Positions 7,353 through 15,028 of a stretch of DNA of 21,959 nt are shown here, one piece after another; positions within the stretch are counted from its first letter, which is position 1; every line of letters starts with the position of its first letter. The notes under the pieces are model-generated. The model had not been told where the DNA came from and did no database searches. It saw only the letters and a list, made by a program, of their open reading frames with translations. Location of the stretch: the IMG/VR virus record IMGVR_UViG_3300025736_000237, positions 1 through 21,959 of that record, one strand, 5' to 3'. This DNA is from a virus. Both the position numbers and the translations under genes were made by a program.

Positions 7353-7441
7353 GGGTGGCAGGAATCAAACCTGCGACCTGCAGAGCAACCGGCGAACCCA
7401 CACAACCGGCTTCTACCGCTCTACCATTGAGCTACACCCCG
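7351..7441 (-). tRNA. tRNA-like gene with enlarged anticodon loop (identity undetermined)
   Basis: The minus strand folds as a tRNA everywhere except the anticodon loop. The 7-bp acceptor CGGGGTG/CACCCCG is perfect. Then come TA, the D arm GCTC-AATGGTA-GAGC, G26, a 5-bp anticodon stem GTAGA/TCTGC (one G-T pair), the variable loop AGGTC, and the T arm GCAGG-TTTGATT-CCTGC. CCA is not encoded. Between the anticodon stem halves there are 27 nt instead of 7. They contain an 8-nt direct repeat (GCCGGTTG, 17 nt apart) and can extend the stem with AGCCGG/CCGGTT. No normal T33-anticodon loop can be placed, so the amino acid cannot be assigned. The gene is a defective or remodelled tRNA, or one with an insertion. 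Its 5' end overlaps the stop codon of the gene ending at 7432. Confidence 0.65.
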
Positions 7442-7629
7442 GCACTCCGCAACCACTTCTTCGCGTAGTAACGCGCCGTCTGGCGCGGGTTCTCTACTCC
7501 ATCGTGGCCACGCGATTCGCCGATGAGTTCTTCACCGTGGTATACCCAGACATATCGGCGGCCAGGCAATGCCCAGTGGAACAGCGTGCGGAAATCATAC
7601 CCGTCTATCGTGAACGTGTCAATCTCCAC
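7432..7629 (-). CDS. 65-residue hypothetical protein upstream of the tRNA
   Basis: The product starts VEIDTFTIDGYDFRTLFHW from GTG 7629, which has a well-spaced GGGAGGT Shine-Dalgarno sequence. A longer TTG start at 7689 would add a low-quality leader. The middle (RRYVWVYHGEELIGE) reads as two beta strands, and the end (TARYYAKKWLRSAGV) as an amphipathic helix. The fold may be a compact alpha/beta domain. No family is recognised. The stop codon lies inside the 5' acceptor/D-arm region of the tRNA, so mRNA and tRNA processing would interfere with each other if co-transcribed. Confidence 0.55.
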   Translation of the reverse strand: MEIDTFTIDGYDFRTLFHWALPGRRYVWVYHGEELIGESRGHDGVENPRQTARYYAKKWLRSAGV

Positions 7630-7714
7630 CCGGCACCTCCCGCTCTTGGAGGATTGCGCGGTATTGCTTGCCGCACTTGCAAGTCTCAAAGCAACCCCTC
7701 TGCGTCGGGGCCGG

Positions 7715-7924
7715 TTACAGTGACTTGTTTGCCCAATGCATCATTTGCGTCCAGTCATCCTCGGTCATATCCTGCCTTTGTTTCAGAGGAACAAAGAGAA
7801 GTTCTGTGCTGCCCTTCTCCATCTTCACATTGTCGGTGTTGTTCGGGCCAGCCTCAAACGTGATAGACCACCCGTCAGTTACGCGGCTCAAACTGGATGC
7901 CGTGGTCACCTGAGTAAGGCTCAA
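7715..7924 (-). CDS. Small acidic hypothetical protein (69 aa, start uncertain)
   Basis: The frame opens at a TTG (7924) with GGGAGAAG upstream, inside the 3' end of the 55-residue gene, an overlap of about 50 bases. A later ATG before EKGSTELLFVPL is an alternative start. The part beyond the overlap (VTDGWSITFEAGPNNTDNV, then EDDWTQMMHWANKSL) looks like a genuine small beta-plus-helix protein. It lies in a group of short genes downstream of the portal-MuF gene. No family is named with confidence. Confidence 0.55.
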   Translation of the reverse strand: MSLTQVTTASSLSRVTDGWSITFEAGPNNTDNVKMEKGSTELLFVPLKQRQDMTEDDWTQMMHWANKSL

Positions 7925-8042
7925 TGTGGTCGCTTCTCCCTTCCCAAATAGCGTCAGGAATACCCTCGGGAAATGCCGCGCACGCCCGCTCGCCGTCGTG
8001 GTAGTGCTTGCATTGGAGGCATATCGGCAACAGGAAACTCAT
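7875..8042 (-). CDS. 55-residue cysteine-containing phage protein
   Basis: ATG 8042 lies one base after the portal-MuF stop codon; the stop is TAA? no, TGA at 7875-7877. The protein begins MSFLLPICLQCKHYHDGE, followed by ACAAFPEGIPDAIWEG and GDHGIQFEP. The pattern C-x2-C...C, then FPEGIP-x-I-x2-G, then a PYSGDHGI-x-FE ending is one I recognise from small proteins that often sit beside MuF-type head genes in phages. The cysteines (C8, C11, C21) suggest metal binding. The function of the family is not known to me. Tight spacing implies translational coupling to the portal-MuF gene. Confidence 0.75.
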   Translation of the reverse strand: MSFLLPICLQCKHYHDGERACAAFPEGIPDAIWEGRSDHIEPYSGDHGIQFEPRN

Positions 8043-8043
8043 A

Positions 8044-11000
8044 TCACTTCAGCCCCATAGTTTGCTCAAACACTGTGCGCAGGTGCGGTGACAACATCTT
8101 AGAGCGATAGGTGCCGCGCTGCAATTCCACGAACGCCTCGGACAACGCTTCATCCCACGAACTTGAGGCATACGCACTGAATAGGTTCATCTGCTCTTTG
8201 GCAAAACGCTGCCACTGCGAGCTTACAGAACTGACGGGAATACCTGTCGGCATTTGCCACTCTATGCCATGCGCCGCTTCGTGGAGTGCTATGTCGGCAC
8301 TGCTACGGCAACTCGTGCCAGCCACAAACTTCTGCTTGGCAATCGCCAAGTCGATACTGCCGTCACTGGCGAACAGGCTTACCACGTCACCTGCCGCGTT
8401 CACTGCTTCAAGTTCTTCGGCTTTCTCGCCAAGGACGTATATCATATCTTCAAGGCCGGGCTTGCCAACCTCTCGCGGTCCTATCTGCATGGTGTGGGTA
8501 AGGATACGGCCCTCATCATCAACGATGTTTGCCGACAGCCGCCCACCGTGCCGCGACCACATTTCCACCTCGTCAATAACCACCGTCTGTCCGTTGGCCT
8601 CCAAGCGCCCCATTGCATGGGCCACTTCCTCCAGCCGATTCGCCTTGTCCTGCGCTGATACTTCCCACCCGTATTGCTCGAACCCGGCTTCGTCATACTT
8701 GACCGCCACGCCGCGTTCGGCAAACCACTTCTCTCCGTCTTCTGGCGTGGCGAAAGAGGGTGACGCACTCGGCGCAGCCGCAGGCGCGGGCGGCGCTATC
8801 GCTCCTCGGATCGGCGCGGCGCTTGTGCGCGCTGCCTCTGTCAAGGGCTGGTAACCTCCGAGCCACGGTTGCGCTGGCAGGTCTGTCTCGTCGTCGATAA
8901 CCGGCAACTCGTCGCACCGGCAGTTGCACACGTTTCCTGCGCTCGCCCCCGGATCGCCGGGGTGTTGCATGGCCTCGCCGCCAACGTCGAACGCGTCATC
9001 TATGCGCCGAACCTGTCCGTGCGCGGCGGCGTGGTCCGCGCGGGTCTCGCTATCCAGCAGCGTCAACCATTGCTTCTTCTCCACGCCATTCTGCACATAC
9101 GCTTCATGGCCCACGGTGCCCTGCGCGACGAGCGTTTCCGTCCGCGCGATGTTCTCCGCACGTCCAGCATACGTTCGCGGGAATATTTTGTCAATGCGTT
9201 TCGCGACTTCTCGCGGCCCCTGGCCCTCCGTGTAAAACTCCCGCGAGAGAGTATCGCGCAGGTTCTCGAGCATCGTCTGCGACACTTCGCCAGTGATCTT
9301 GACGCCACGCGCCTGCAACTCATTGAGGAGTTTCGGGTCGCGCAGGTTAAAGACGAAGGCCTCGCCCGCCGCCGCGTTCCACTCCTCGCCTCGTGCCAAG
9401 CGTTCGCGGAGGGTCTCGCCCTCGCGGTTTGCCACGGCCTCTGTGCGTCGCGCTGTGAACGGTGCCGAGAGCGCCGCAAGTATCGCATTCACTGCGCCCT
9501 GTCCGCCGATGTTCCCGGCCTTCAGCGTGAACTCGTCCAGCGTCTCGCGGAGGGCAACGGCGTCCGGCGGCACCTCGCGCCGCAGGGTCCGCGTCAGCGC
9601 CCTCTCACTTGGCGCGTAGTCCAGTGTCTCTAACCACCGCTTGATGTCCTTGTGCCACGGGCTTATCACCCGGCGCTGCAACGCCCTCGCGAACTTCACC
9701 TCCAGCGCATCGAGTTCCCGTCTCAGCTCAAAAGGGCGCACCGCCTCCTGGCGTCGCGCTTCCTGCGCGGACTCTTCGGTGGCTTCCTCTTCGTCGGGCG
9801 CGGGCGGGATTGCGGCGTCTGCCTCGGGCACGTCCACGCCGCCCTCGTCCTCGGCGGCCTTGCCTTCCATCTTTGTCTGCGGCGGGTACTGCTCCTCCAT
9901 CACCTCGGCAATGTTATTGGTGCCCAACGCCACGTAAGCTTGATAGCTCGCTTCCTGCTGCTCCACAATCCCTGCTGCTACTGCCGCAGGCAACGCCGTC
10001 AACAGCGTCGCGGTAGACTCCGGCGTGCGTGGCTGCGCAGGCGGCATGTTTATGTCAATCGCAGTGTCTACCTTCAGCGGCAAGCTCACGAACGGGGCGC
10101 GGGTCTCAGCACGGACGCGGCCAATCGCGAACTGGCAGAGGTCATTCCACGTCCCCCGATACATCGCCTGCCTGTCGTCGATGCGCCAGATAGCCGGGAG
10201 TTCCATTGCAGTTGCCGTTGCCAAGTTACCGGAGTTGCCCTGAATGGCGACCTTCCCGTTACGCCGGGTCACGAAGAATCCGGTCGGCACTTGATAGCAC
10301 CAGACGGTTCCCTGATATACCTCGCGGCTTATGTTGCGGGGAACTACGCCAGCTTCTCGACGCGTTGAGCCATTAATAGCCCAGATGCCATCAGCATGTT
10401 TTGCGATATTCGCTTGCCACCCCAACAATAACGCCGCCACTTGGAGCCCGTCAACGAGTTCCTTTGACATAGACTTGTAGCAGATATTGTTTCCGTTCTT
10501 GCCGTTCCTCGTGCCGTCCCCCTTTACTGCTGCGTCCCATAGGCGCTCCAACACACTGATAGGCCACAGCGCGCTCCCGTCTGGTAGCCGCTTCGTATAT
10601 GAACCAGTTCCGCATTGTTCGCGGAGCCACGTCCAGAGGCGCTTGTTCTGGAAGTTGAAGTTTATCACGCCGTTGCAGTCCAGTTCATGCACTGCCCACG
10701 GGAGGCGCTCAAGCAGAGCCCGAATATCATCAGCGTCCGCGCCGGGCTTCTGCGCGATGCTAATGCGGTAGAATATCCGCTTCTCGCGCTTGCTAGTGCG
10801 CTTGCGCAGGACGGTTCGGGGATCGCCATTCTTCTTCAACGGTCCCAGCGTACTTCCCTCAGAGACGAACCACCCGAGGAATGTTCCCACGTCTTCAGGC
10901 GATACCCCCTCAAACAGCGCCGCGCCCTCTGGGTCATCAGTAAATATCGTGGAGCCCTGCACCGCGCTATCAGGCGCAGTGCGGAATGACCACCCCGCAC

Positions 11001-12492
11001 TCCGCGAATCCAGCGTATTTGCAGGCGTGACATTGTACCCACGGTCGAGTATCTCCGCGCCGCCGTCTGCTATGCGCGGACGCCCCGCCTTTCCTTCGGG
11101 ACGAGCCCCCTCGGGCGGCAGGCGTTTTGACTGGCTGTTCGGGCGCGCAAGCATACGGTGGTCTTTTGTCACGGCAATATCCTGCGCCCGCGTCGTGATA
11201 TGGACGATCTCTTCGTCCACCTCAAACTCGTGAAGCTCAATGGGTTCCTGCCACTGAATTTGATGCTGCCCCGGATGGTAGCAGGCTATGCGCGTGCCGT
11301 CCTCCACGTCCTTGTAATTGCGCCAGCCGTCCTCCGTCAGCACTTCCGTATCCGCAGTGTAACAGGACGAGTCACCGTAGAAATGCTCGCCGAACCCGAA
11401 CGGGCGGATCGCCTCAAGCAGCGTCTCGCGCGAGGCCCCTGTCAAGTTCGTGCTGCCTCCGGTGCCGACGTTGACCGGCGTCGTCTTCACGTTCTGGTTC
11501 TCGGCCAGCACCGCCGCGTCGCCGGGAGGAGGCGTCTTCATCTGGTCTGCCATTGCCTTCAGCGTCGCCGCGCTCTTCGTCGTGACCTGCCGCTGCCAGG
11601 CGAACATCGCCAACGCCTTCGTGAGCGTCACGAGGCTACGCACTGACCGCGCGTGCGCCTTCGACCAGTCGCTCATACGGTGCGCCTCGGGGACGCCGCG
11701 CAAGCCGAGGGTGTTCGTCTTCACCTGGTATAGCGCCGCGTCCTCCTGCAAGTTAGTCCCCGCCTCTGCGAACAGCACCTCTGCCGCGTCGTCTTCGCGC
11801 TCCTCTGCCTCCATGAGCCACGGGGCATAGCGCCAATCGCGGTAGTACCAGACGACCGTCTCCGTCGCGGGCGTATACTGCCCCGAGCCGACGTTCAACA
11901 CCTGCGGGCGGAACTCCCGCCGATACATTACGGGCTTGCGGCGGTTCTCCGGGTGCGTTATCACCTGCGTGATCTCGCCCACCGCGAGGTCGGCGACCTT
12001 CACCTGGTCATCAGCGTCGCTGGTATGCAGTGAATACCACTTCTCGCCTTCGACTATGAGCGCGAGGTTCAGGAGTATCTGGGCCTCGCGACCGAAGACG
12101 CTCAGCTGATTATCCGGGTCCTCCCAGAAGCGCGTGACGACCTTCTCCACGCGGCTGTCCGTCGCGGTCGGAGTGCCAATGCCGCCGCCGAGCGCGCCCG
12201 ACTGGAGCAGCATCGCCGCCTGCCCGAGCGTGGGGTCATTCTCCCATAGCACGATGCAGGTGGAACGGATGTCTTCGAGGTCAGACGCGCTGATGTCCAT
12301 AGCGCCTGCACCACCACCGCCGGTCAGCGACAGCCAGCCCTCGCCCTCCGCGTCGAGTTCGCGCTTGAGGTTCGCGCTGACGGCCTCTGCCACGCGGGAG
12401 AGTTGCGCCTCCGCGCGGTAGTAAGCGTCGGAAGCGGCGCGTTCGGCGTCAGTGGGCTCGTGGACGGGCTTGCTACGGTCGAATATGCTCAT
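8044..12492 (-). CDS. Portal protein / intein / MuF head morphogenesis / metallopeptidase-like fusion
   Basis: The precursor is 1482 residues from ATG 12492 (TGAGGT Shine-Dalgarno; ATGA overlap with the preceding small gene). Residues 1-376 and about 754-950 are a phage portal protein; the join reads GDSS then SGNLATATAMELP, a typical portal motif. Residues 377-753 are an intein, listed separately, so the spliced product should be 1105 residues. Residues about 1070-1200 form the MuF-like domain (EFYTEGQGPREVAKRID, NIARTETLVAQGTVGHEAY, and the ending GNVCNCRCDELPV). After a Pro/Ala linker, a C-terminal domain carries HEAAH at 1404-1408 and a later WDEALSEAF with Glu1448 and Glu1452. That resembles a zincin metallopeptidase site. 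The portal starts head assembly and is the DNA entry channel. The MuF domain is usually a separate gene, so this fusion is unusual. Confidence 0.85.
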   Translation of the reverse strand: MSIFDRSKPVHEPTDAERAASDAYYRAEAQLSRVAEAVSANLKRELDAEGEGWLSLTGGGGAGAMDISASDLEDIRSTCIVLWENDPTLGQAAMLLQSGALGGGIGTPTATDSRVEKVVTRFWEDPDNQLSVFGREAQILLNLALIVEGEKWYSLHTSDADDQVKVADLAVGEITQVITHPENRRKPVMYRREFRPQVLNVGSGQYTPATETVVWYYRDWRYAPWLMEAEEREDDAAEVLFAEAGTNLQEDAALYQVKTNTLGLRGVPEAHRMSDWSKAHARSVRSLVTLTKALAMFAWQRQVTTKSAATLKAMADQMKTPPPGDAAVLAENQNVKTTPVNVGTGGSTNLTGASRETLLEAIRPFGFGEHFYGDSSCYTADTEVLTEDGWRNYKDVEDGTRIACYHPGQHQIQWQEPIELHEFEVDEEIVHITTRAQDIAVTKDHRMLARPNSQSKRLPPEGARPEGKAGRPRIADGGAEILDRGYNVTPANTLDSRSAGWSFRTAPDSAVQGSTIFTDDPEGAALFEGVSPEDVGTFLGWFVSEGSTLGPLKKNGDPRTVLRKRTSKREKRIFYRISIAQKPGADADDIRALLERLPWAVHELDCNGVINFNFQNKRLWTWLREQCGTGSYTKRLPDGSALWPISVLERLWDAAVKGDGTRNGKNGNNICYKSMSKELVDGLQVAALLLGWQANIAKHADGIWAINGSTRREAGVVPRNISREVYQGTVWCYQVPTGFFVTRRNGKVAIQGNSGNLATATAMELPAIWRIDDRQAMYRGTWNDLCQFAIGRVRAETRAPFVSLPLKVDTAIDINMPPAQPRTPESTATLLTALPAAVAAGIVEQQEASYQAYVALGTNNIAEVMEEQYPPQTKMEGKAAEDEGGVDVPEADAAIPPAPDEEEATEESAQEARRQEAVRPFELRRELDALEVKFARALQRRVISPWHKDIKRWLETLDYAPSERALTRTLRREVPPDAVALRETLDEFTLKAGNIGGQGAVNAILAALSAPFTARRTEAVANREGETLRERLARGEEWNAAAGEAFVFNLRDPKLLNELQARGVKITGEVSQTMLENLRDTLSREFYTEGQGPREVAKRIDKIFPRTYAGRAENIARTETLVAQGTVGHEAYVQNGVEKKQWLTLLDSETRADHAAAHGQVRRIDDAFDVGGEAMQHPGDPGASAGNVCNCRCDELPVIDDETDLPAQPWLGGYQPLTEAARTSAAPIRGAIAPPAPAAAPSASPSFATPEDGEKWFAERGVAVKYDEAGFEQYGWEVSAQDKANRLEEVAHAMGRLEANGQTVVIDEVEMWSRHGGRLSANIVDDEGRILTHTMQIGPREVGKPGLEDMIYVLGEKAEELEAVNAAGDVVSLFASDGSIDLAIAKQKFVAGTSCRSSADIALHEAAHGIEWQMPTGIPVSSVSSQWQRFAKEQMNLFSAYASSSWDEALSEAFVELQRGTYRSKMLSPHLRTVFEQTMGLK
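10234..11364 (-). other. Intein with LAGLIDADG homing endonuclease inside the portal protein
   Basis: This 377-residue insertion starts at Cys1 (CYTADTEVLTEDGWRNYKD, splicing block A). Block B has the TxxH motif (DIAVTKDHRML, intein residues about 62-72). Endonuclease motifs of LAGLIDADG type appear at residues 161-171 (TFLGWFVSEGS) and 271-284 (VLERLWDAAVKGDG). The C-terminal block is WCYQVPTGFFVTRRNGKV then IQGN, followed by Ser as the first C-extein residue. The penultimate residue is Gly rather than the usual His, which is known for some functional phage inteins. Removing it restores a continuous portal motif. The stretch looks more A/T-rich than its flanks, consistent with horizontal arrival. 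Both endonuclease acidic residues (Glu, Asp) are present, so it may still be active. Confidence 0.92.
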
Positions 12493-12653
12493 AGTAACCT
12501 CAATTCGCGCTCTGTGCGAGCGGCGAGACGGCGGAGCCGCCCCTTCTCTGCACGTTGCGAATCGCGCCATCCCCAGAGGTGACCTTCCTGCTTGTTCAGC
12601 AGAAACGGTGTGGGCCTGTCGGCGCGTGCGGGTGTACCGTTGTCTTCGCTCAT
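12489..12653 (-). CDS. 54-residue basic peptide, coupled to the portal gene
   Basis: The frame runs from ATG 12653 to a TGA that overlaps the portal ATG (ATGA). It has GTGAGG upstream and its own start overlaps the stop of the preceding 36-codon frame. The peptide starts MSEDNGTPARADRPTPFLLN and ends in an Arg-rich helix (AARTERELRLL). No family is recognised. The tight overlap on both sides supports translation. Confidence 0.5.
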   Translation of the reverse strand: MSEDNGTPARADRPTPFLLNKQEGHLWGWRDSQRAEKGRLRRLAARTERELRLL

Positions 12654-12760
12654 AGCTGCCTCACTTGGCTACTCTGGTCCGTCGCGGTCGAGCAGGTCTT
12701 CGCTGATGCACGCGTTGCGGACAAGTCTGCGGGTTGGTTCTCCTCCAAGAGGAGCCTCAT
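12650..12760 (-). CDS. 36-residue hypothetical peptide
   Basis: ATG 12760 overlaps the stop codon of the preceding gene, and its TGA overlaps the next ATG. The peptide starts MRLLLEENQPADLSATR and is Ser/Thr/Ala-rich. There is no strong Shine-Dalgarno sequence of its own, so expression would depend on reinitiation. Its main support is that it closes the gap perfectly between two overlapping neighbours; it could be chance. Confidence 0.35.
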   Translation of the reverse strand: MRLLLEENQPADLSATRASAKTCSTATDQSSQVRQL

Positions 12761-13461
12761 CAAGGCCCGTTTCTTTGAGGTGCTTTTGCACCCGCATCCA
12801 GCACCGCCGCCAGCCGCGACTTCATCTCGCGCGTGGCCTCGTCGCGGGCTTCGCATTTCAACTTCTCCACTGCCATGAGCCAAGTCTCGCGTCCTCGCCC
12901 TCCAACAGGCAGGCATACTGCACATGCGGCATTCGCGAGTTCACCATGAAGCTCCTGTTTGTAGGCCAGTGCCTTTGTGAGCGAAGTCTGCATGTGCGCC
13001 TTCTGCTCGTGCAACTCTGCGACCTCCGCCGCTGCCTCCGCTTCCTTCTGCGCCTGCAACACCTGCCACTGCGCGTCTCCCGCCGCCTTCATCGTGATAG
13101 TCTCGCTGCTTTCCTCAGGCGTCACCGTCGTCTCCGTGATCGTGAAGTTCCTCGGCACTGCGTCTACCGCGTCCTCGATAGCCTTCCACTGCGCTGCCTC
13201 TGTGTAGTCGGTCCTCAGTGTTACCGCGTCAGCAGTGGCAATACACTCGGCGACGAACGTCGCGACGCGAACGCACAGTGCTTCGTCCTTTGCGCTGGTT
13301 ACTGGCAGTTCCGCGTAAGCTATCGGTTCCCCCTCGTGCCGCATGACAACCCGCGCCCCCGTGTAGGTGCGCGCTATCCTGCCTCTCGGCGACAACACTT
13401 CAAGCGCCACCGGCCACTCCACGGTGATGATGTAGCCCTTATACTCAATCTGCTTCTCCAT
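12760..13461 (-). CDS. Coiled-coil hypothetical protein (233 aa)
   Basis: ATG 13461 is preceded by GGGAGG in a leader motif (AAGCCGCAAAGGGAGG) shared with other genes here. The N-terminal 100 residues look like a beta-rich domain (YKGYIITVEWPVALEVL, ARVVMRHEGEPIAYAEL). Residues about 130-185 form a coiled coil rich in Ala, Glu and Gln (QVLQAQKEAEAAAEVAELHEQ). A short Cys pair (ACAVCLPVGG) and a basic helix close the protein. It sits between the large terminase and the portal gene, where phages often keep unrelated small genes. No function can be assigned. Confidence 0.65.
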   Translation of the reverse strand: MEKQIEYKGYIITVEWPVALEVLSPRGRIARTYTGARVVMRHEGEPIAYAELPVTSAKDEALCVRVATFVAECIATADAVTLRTDYTEAAQWKAIEDAVDAVPRNFTITETTVTPEESSETITMKAAGDAQWQVLQAQKEAEAAAEVAELHEQKAHMQTSLTKALAYKQELHGELANAACAVCLPVGGRGRETWLMAVEKLKCEARDEATREMKSRLAAVLDAGAKAPQRNGP

Positions 13462-13507
13462 CAGTCACGGCCTCCCTTTGCGGCTTCGCTTCATCGCGGT
13501 TGCGACC

Positions 13508-15028
13508 TCACTCGTCCATCCAACCCCCGAATTCGTCGTCCACCCAATCCTCGAGGACATCCTCAATCCCGATAGTATCCTGCTCCTCAAACTCCAGCGG
13601 CGTGAACGCCAGTGCGCCCGCGTCCGCCTCGTCCGGCGACGGCAGGCCCCGCGCGCGCATCGAGTCCTTACTCTCTATCTTCACGCGGCCCTTCGCGTCG
13701 TATCCGTAGCGCATCCCCGATACCTGCGCAGTGAGCCGGTCTACCTCCGCGCCGGTCGCCGCCACCACCAGGTCCGGGTAACCGTTCCCCGCCTCAGCAT
13801 ACTCGCGCAGGTTCCAGAACATTTCGGCGCGCTTGTTGGCGAAGCGGTCGCGGTCGATTGCGCCGCCGCCGAACTGGACTCCCACGTATCTGACTCCATT
13901 ATCACTGCGAGCGTGGAGAATGTCAACCGTTCCGCCACCTACGCCGCCCGCGTCCACTGCCACGAGGACTTCACCGCTGCCCTTGTGCGTGTGCGCCAGA
14001 CGCCGCGCTGCTTGCGCTGCGAGGCCCGCCACCTGCGTCGCGGGGGTATCACCGGGGTATGAGGTCAACGAGGTGAGCGTCGTGCCCACACGCTCCGCTA
14101 TGGACGTGCTGTCACCGCCGAAGCGCGCTACGTCAACGCCGACCTGGAGGTTCCCTGTCAGCGGGTCGGGGACTTCGCGTTGCCGCGCGCCCTCCATCCA
14201 CGCAAGCGGGACGATCACCGCCTCCGCGTCCTCCGCCGGGAACTCTGCAAGCACCTTCGCCTGATAGAGCGGCGTGTCCTCGCCCCACGTCGCCTTCGCT
14301 TCCTCTACCCACTCGCAGCTCGTGAGGTGCGCGGCCAGCACGGCAGATACGTCCTCACCTGTGAAGTTCGGCGTGGAGGAGGCGGGTATGCTAATGCAGT
14401 GGTAGCCGAGTTGGGGCTTCTGGAACGCGTCGTAGAAACGCCCCGCCGGTCGAAGTGGGTTGCCAATGAGGAGTTCGCGGTATTCGCCGCCAGTGCCGAG
14501 GGAAGCGATGGCGTCGTAAATATCATCGGGCACGCCGGACGCTTCGTCCACGATGACCATGAGGTGCGGGCTGTGTATGCCCTGAAACTTCTCCGACTCG
14601 TTCGTGGAACGCCCGTAAGCCTCGTGACCGGGGCCGAACCGCAGGGAAGCCTTCATGCACTCGCCTGCCTGCTTGATGTCGGCGATGCGCAGTTCCCCCC
14701 ATGCGAGATTGACTTCTTTCCAGAGTAGCTTCTCTACCTGGTTCCACGTCGGGGCGGTGGTGATGACCTCTGCGGGGTGACGCGTGCTGAGGAACCAGAT
14801 AGCGATGCGAGCAGCAAGCCAGGTTTTTCCTGGCCCGTGGGCCGACCGCACCGCAACGCGCTTGTGCCGCGAGACCGCCTGTGCCACCTCGCGCTGCTTC
14901 GACCAGAGTTCCGTCCCGAACGCGAAGGGGAGGAACTCGTCCGCGTTGTCGCGAAAGCGCCTGCCACGGGCGGCCTGCTCGGAGGTCGCGCTGCGCTTGC
15001 GGTTAGCTGGTCTCGTGGCCGTCGCCAC
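13508..15028 (-). CDS. terL: Terminase large subunit
   Basis: The product is 506 residues from GTG 15028, which has GGAGGGGAG upstream. The ATPase domain has Walker A at residues 62-69 (SAHGPGKT) and Walker B at about 157-162 (LMVIVDEAS), with the coupling segment LIGNPLRPAGRFYD near 187-200. The C-terminal RNase H-like nuclease has its acidic residues at Asp299 (VGVDVARFGGD), Asp359 (LVAVDAGGVGGG) and Asp466/Asp469 (SPDEADAGALAF). Together these motors cut concatemeric DNA and pump it through the portal. The gene starts inside the 3' end of the preceding membrane protein gene, a 26-bp overlap. No intein is present in it. Confidence 0.95.
   Translation of the reverse strand: MATATRPANRKRSATSEQAARGRRFRDNADEFLPFAFGTELWSKQREVAQAVSRHKRVAVRSAHGPGKTWLAARIAIWFLSTRHPAEVITTAPTWNQVEKLLWKEVNLAWGELRIADIKQAGECMKASLRFGPGHEAYGRSTNESEKFQGIHSPHLMVIVDEASGVPDDIYDAIASLGTGGEYRELLIGNPLRPAGRFYDAFQKPQLGYHCISIPASSTPNFTGEDVSAVLAAHLTSCEWVEEAKATWGEDTPLYQAKVLAEFPAEDAEAVIVPLAWMEGARQREVPDPLTGNLQVGVDVARFGGDSTSIAERVGTTLTSLTSYPGDTPATQVAGLAAQAARRLAHTHKGSGEVLVAVDAGGVGGGTVDILHARSDNGVRYVGVQFGGGAIDRDRFANKRAEMFWNLREYAEAGNGYPDLVVAATGAEVDRLTAQVSGMRYGYDAKGRVKIESKDSMRARGLPSPDEADAGALAFTPLEFEEQDTIGIEDVLEDWVDDEFGGWMDE

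Noticed and set aside
7351-7441. Normal tRNA-Thr(TGT) using an alternative anticodon stem
   Set aside because: A TGT loop can be drawn (GTTGTGT) but needs two weak pairs and leaves extra bases on both sides, while GTAGA/TCTGC pairs cleanly.
7432-7689. TTG start at 7689 for the 65-residue gene
   Set aside because: The GTG at 7629 has a well-placed GGGAGGT, and the extra 20 residues look non-native.
12650-12925. Longer version of the 36-codon frame starting at 12925
   Set aside because: The extension lies wholly inside the coiled-coil gene in another frame and lacks a ribosome site.
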